From Rahnella woolbedingensis (GTDB lineage Bacteria; Pseudomonadota; Gammaproteobacteria; Enterobacterales; Enterobacteriaceae): a stretch of DNA of 64,000 nucleotides. The notes below the pieces were generated by a model, which saw only the letters and a program-made list of their open reading frames with translations, had not been told where the DNA came from and ran no database searches. The stretch is from NCBI RefSeq assembly GCF_003602095.1, contig NZ_RAHH01000009.1:147084-211083 (forward strand), written 5' to 3'. Both the position numbers and the translations under genes were made by a program. Positions 61,993 through 64,000 of this stretch are shown here, in pieces; position 1 is the stretch's first letter, and every line of letters starts with the position of its first letter.

Positions 61993-62689
61993 TCACTGAG
62001 GAAATCCTTTTTTTTCTAACCATACCTTTGGAATATTCAAAATAACGTTCTGATATCCACCACCAGGGTAACCTATTCCCTGTGAAGCAGCAGTACCTTC
62101 ACTGATACAAACTCCTTGTGGAACTTTAAATTCAGATACTTTCGTTATTTTAACGCCCCAATCATGACGTATAGCTAGATCCTGTCGCAATAACTCTTCA
62201 CTACTATATTTTTCATTTGTTAACCAAGAATATTCTCTCCCTGTTCTGTTATCAACACCATGATATTTATAGAAGGTTTCCTGAGATGATAATTTCCGGT
62301 TGCTGTAATTTCCATTATTAAACGTTTCAGCAATCTTACCGGGAAGTTTGGGTCCTTGCGGTGTTTTACCACAACTCAACCCCCACGGATCCAACCATCC
62401 CAGCACATTCGGCGCGTACTGGTAAAGTCAGGTTCACCGCGCCAGCATTCGTTGCCTTCACGGTCGGTCATCGCCTCCGGCTGGCCATTGACCTGGTTGT
62501 GATAGTAATAGATTTGACTGTCGTCGCCGCTGGCGTCGATGCGGGCGAGCGGAGCAAAGCTGTTTTGGTCGCTGTAGGCGTAAATCTGCGAGCGGTCGCC
62601 GTTGAACTCCGCCAGCAGGCGCGGGCCTTCCCAGAGGAAACGCGTTCTTTTATGCGGTACTTTTCAGCGTCAGCCGTCACCCTTTCCAT
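61993..62689 (-). pseudogene. Displaced rhs tip: broken Rhs core fragment plus an intact toxin domain
   Basis: From 62689 the DNA encodes RVTADAEKYRIKE, then (after a one-base loss) RFLWEGPRLLAEFNGDRSQI ... NECWRGEPD, the same core as the rhs gene at 63.2 kb. About 190 bp are deleted, and the frame resumes at QYAPNVLGWLDPWGLSC. The toxin domain (61993-62370) is open. It contains FYKYHGVDNRTGREYSWLT, LLRQDLAIRHDWGVKITKVS, VPQGVCISEGTAASQG and YPGGGYQNVI. This pattern resembles, from memory, ADP-ribosyltransferase-like or TNT-like tips of polymorphic toxins. A GTG at 62406 is the only start that would give an isolated 137-aa product. It is probably a silent cassette for recombination. Confidence 0.75.
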
Positions 62690-62848
62690 GCGCGCAGAGG
62701 CAGATTATAATAATTTGCATTTCCCTTAAAATATCGGATTGTTATATTTTGCTGGTTCAGGATAGTGTCGAAGTGGATGAATTGAAACATGACCAGAAGC
62801 ACACCGTCAGTAACTACGGGATATTAATCGGACTAACCAAGAGATTAA

Positions 62849-62870
62849 GAGCGCCGCTAAGACGGCGCTC
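62849..62870 (-). terminator. Terminator after the rhs immunity gene
   Basis: GAGCGCCG (62849-62856) pairs with CGGCGCTC (62863-62870) around CTAAGA. On the minus strand TTAATCTCTT follows. It lies about 70 bp past the immunity gene stop. The 160 bp between it and the displaced tip hold no gene. Confidence 0.7.
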
Positions 62871-62941
62871 TCATTGAGGAGGTAAACTGATTAAATAGCT
62901 GGAAAAACAATGGGACTTTCCAGATGTTTATATTAAAACGC

Positions 62942-63211
62942 TCACTCTTTATTACCATTTTCATAATGATAATGTTCCATAGCGGCGCAGGTAAATCCAC
63001 CAATGAAATCCGAAGATTTTTGTTTTCCTTCCTTTGGAATAAAAAAATCATTTTCCACAGCCCAATCATAAGCACTTTTATCAACAGGGTATTTAGTGAG
63101 TACGCCCGTTAATTTATTCCTTCTGATCCAACTCTCAGCATCTCCCAAAGAGGAAAATAATGCCGACGGGAAACGTGCCATTGCACCATTAAACACCCAT
63201 AATTCCTTCAT
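62942..63211 (-). CDS. Candidate Rhs immunity protein (DUF7710-like)
   Basis: The 89-aa product MKELWVFNGAMARFPSALFS, then AESWIRRNKLTGVLTKYPVD, YDWAVENDFFIPKE and FTCAAMEHYHYENG, starts 17 bp after the rhs stop. The pattern (W-x-FNG, F-x-SAVF, WI, LTG-LT-YPV, YDW, HYHYE) fits the DUF7710 family as I recall it. Such small genes are found directly downstream of polymorphic toxins. The position makes immunity to the rhs tip the best guess. It is soluble, with no signal peptide, so it should act in the cytoplasm. The DNA is AT-rich, unlike the rhs core. Confidence 0.7.
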   Translation of the reverse strand: MKELWVFNGAMARFPSALFSSLGDAESWIRRNKLTGVLTKYPVDKSAYDWAVENDFFIPKEGKQKSSDFIGGFTCAAMEHYHYENGNKE

Positions 63212-63227
63212 AGTTCACGCAATCCAA

Positions 63228-64000
63228 TTATTCATAGTTTTGGAATCTAAACCACCGCTGTATTTTATCCACAGTTTTCCTAATCACCGATTTATTAGCA
63301 TCAATCACAGCTTGTTGTTTAGTCGTCGGTACTGGGGAGCCTTTAATTGGTTTTCCTGTCTGCCCAATTTTAGTCTCAGGTCCACCGCCATTAACATGGA
63401 GATGCGCCGGTCCGTGATCTCCGCTACGAGTATAATGAACAATCTCAACATCTCCTTGTTTAGCGACTAATTTAGGGGGTAGTTCTGGTTCTGTGAACTT
63501 ACCGTTGCCTTTTGTTGAACCACAACTCAACCCCCACGGATCCACCCACCCCAGCACATTCGGCGCGTACTGGTAAAGGTTCAATCCACCCGCCAGCCCT
63601 ATCGGGTCAGCCTGGGTAAATCGTCCGCTATCGGGATCATAATAACGGTGTAAATTATAATGGAGCCCGGTTTCCCTGTCGAGATATTGACCCTGCATTC
63701 TCAGGTTCTGTGGGCCACCGCTCATTATCCTCTGTGCGCGGGTTTCACCCGTGACTTTTCCAAAACTGTCCGGCTCGCCGCGCCAGCATTCGTTGCCTTC
63801 ACGGTCGGTCATCGCCTCCGGCTGGCCGTTGACCTGATTGTGGTAGTAATAGATTTGACTGTCGTCGCCGCAGCCGTCGATGCGGGCGAGCGGGGCAAAG
63901 CTGTTTTGATCGCCGTAGGCGTGAATTTGCGAGCGATAGCCATTAAATTCAGCCAGCAGGCGCGGGCCTTCCCATAAAAAGCGCGTTTCTTTTATGCGGT
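63228..64000 (-). CDS. rhs: Rhs family polymorphic toxin, C-terminal part (5' end beyond the window)
   Basis: The frame is open to the window edge (at least 257 residues seen). It shows the Rhs core (RFLWEGPRLLAEFNGYRSQ, QIYYYHNQVNGQPEAMTDRE, NECWRGEPDSFGKVTGET), the hallmark RYYDPDSGRFTQADPIGLAG, and the self-cleavage boundary NLYQYAPNVLGWVDPWGLSC. The tip of about 100 residues then begins GSTKGNGKFTEPELPPKLVA and includes HYTRSGDHGPAHLHVNGGGP, with a His-rich centre that could be catalytic, and ends KTVDKIQRWFRFQNYE. Rhs proteins are delivered by type VI secretion or related routes. The tip drops sharply in GC content compared with the core. Confidence 0.9.
   Translation of the reverse strand, partial: RIKETRFLWEGPRLLAEFNGYRSQIHAYGDQNSFAPLARIDGCGDDSQIYYYHNQVNGQPEAMTDREGNECWRGEPDSFGKVTGETRAQRIMSGGPQNLRMQGQYLDRETGLHYNLHRYYDPDSGRFTQADPIGLAGGLNLYQYAPNVLGWVDPWGLSCGSTKGNGKFTEPELPPKLVAKQGDVEIVHYTRSGDHGPAHLHVNGGGPETKIGQTGKPIKGSPVPTTKQQAVIDANKSVIRKTVDKIQRWFRFQNYE

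Noticed and set aside
62924..63470. Plus-strand frames across the Rhs tip and immunity gene
   Set aside because: They are antisense to genes with clear homology and have no ribosome sites.

Overview
The window looks like chromosomal DNA of an enterobacterium of the Yersiniaceae type (Rahnella, Serratia or Yersinia relatives). The family-level call rests on three things: long gene blocks in Escherichia coli order, ERIC repeats, and protein variants such as the PrfC N-terminus [14 protein letters not shown] and an EIIA-less beta-glucoside PTS. The genus is an inference.

Layout. 0.0-2.0 kb: a DUF3300 exported or anchored protein with a His/Asp-rich tract, followed by a DUF2950 gene cut by the window edge. 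2.4-22 kb: a conserved housekeeping block: nadR, radA, serB, smp, the HipA-like yjjJ, the deoCABD nucleoside operon with a recognisable CRP/CytR/DeoR promoter, yjjV, yjjU, ytjA, osmY, prfC, a decayed hipBA toxin-antitoxin locus, rimI-holD and rsmC. 21.6-26 kb: an aldo/keto reductase with a divergent LysR regulator, two tandem tRNA-Leu(CAG) genes, a small membrane protein and a membrane diguanylate cyclase. 26.3-35.4 kb: a complete L-rhamnose regulon (rhaT, rhaSR, rhaBAD, rhaM) with a lactaldehyde reductase gene fucO inserted between rhaD and rhaM. The rhaT and rhaB promoters share the same CRP + RhaS-half-site + -10 geometry to the base. 35.3-45.4 kb: ygiQ, a DhaK-DhaL fusion kinase, an ERIC with an internal insertion, sdaCB, and the yfiRNB cyclic-di-GMP signalling operon.

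45.4-48.3 kb is an accessory patch beside a tRNA-Leu(CAA) gene (leuX type, a known integration hotspot). It holds an HNH endonuclease with an EVE/PUA-like N-terminus (candidate modification-dependent restriction enzyme), a structured untranslated leader, and two small unknown genes. It lies between two gene remnants (the C-terminus of a LysR regulator and the N-terminal half of an alpha/beta hydrolase), as if it replaced the DNA that joined them. 48.5-57.8 kb returns to conserved order: ampH, lptGF, divergent pepA-holC-valS, yjgM. 57.8-61.8 kb is a beta-glucoside unit: RpiR regulator, EIIBC permease, GH1 phospho-beta-glucosidase. 61.8-64.0 kb is the end of an Rhs polymorphic-toxin locus on the minus strand: the 3' end of an rhs gene with its toxin tip, an adjacent candidate immunity gene, then a displaced second rhs tip with a different toxin domain and a fragment of what may be its own immunity gene.

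How genes work together: RhaT imports L-rhamnose; RhaM, RhaA, RhaB and RhaD convert it to dihydroxyacetone phosphate and lactaldehyde; FucO reduces lactaldehyde to propanediol. The deo enzymes recycle (deoxy)nucleosides. YfiR and YfiB control the diguanylate cyclase YfiN. The EIIBC permease phosphorylates an imported beta-glucoside and the GH1 enzyme cleaves it. The most promising places for new biology are the 45.4-48.3 kb patch and the Rhs toxin/immunity pairs.
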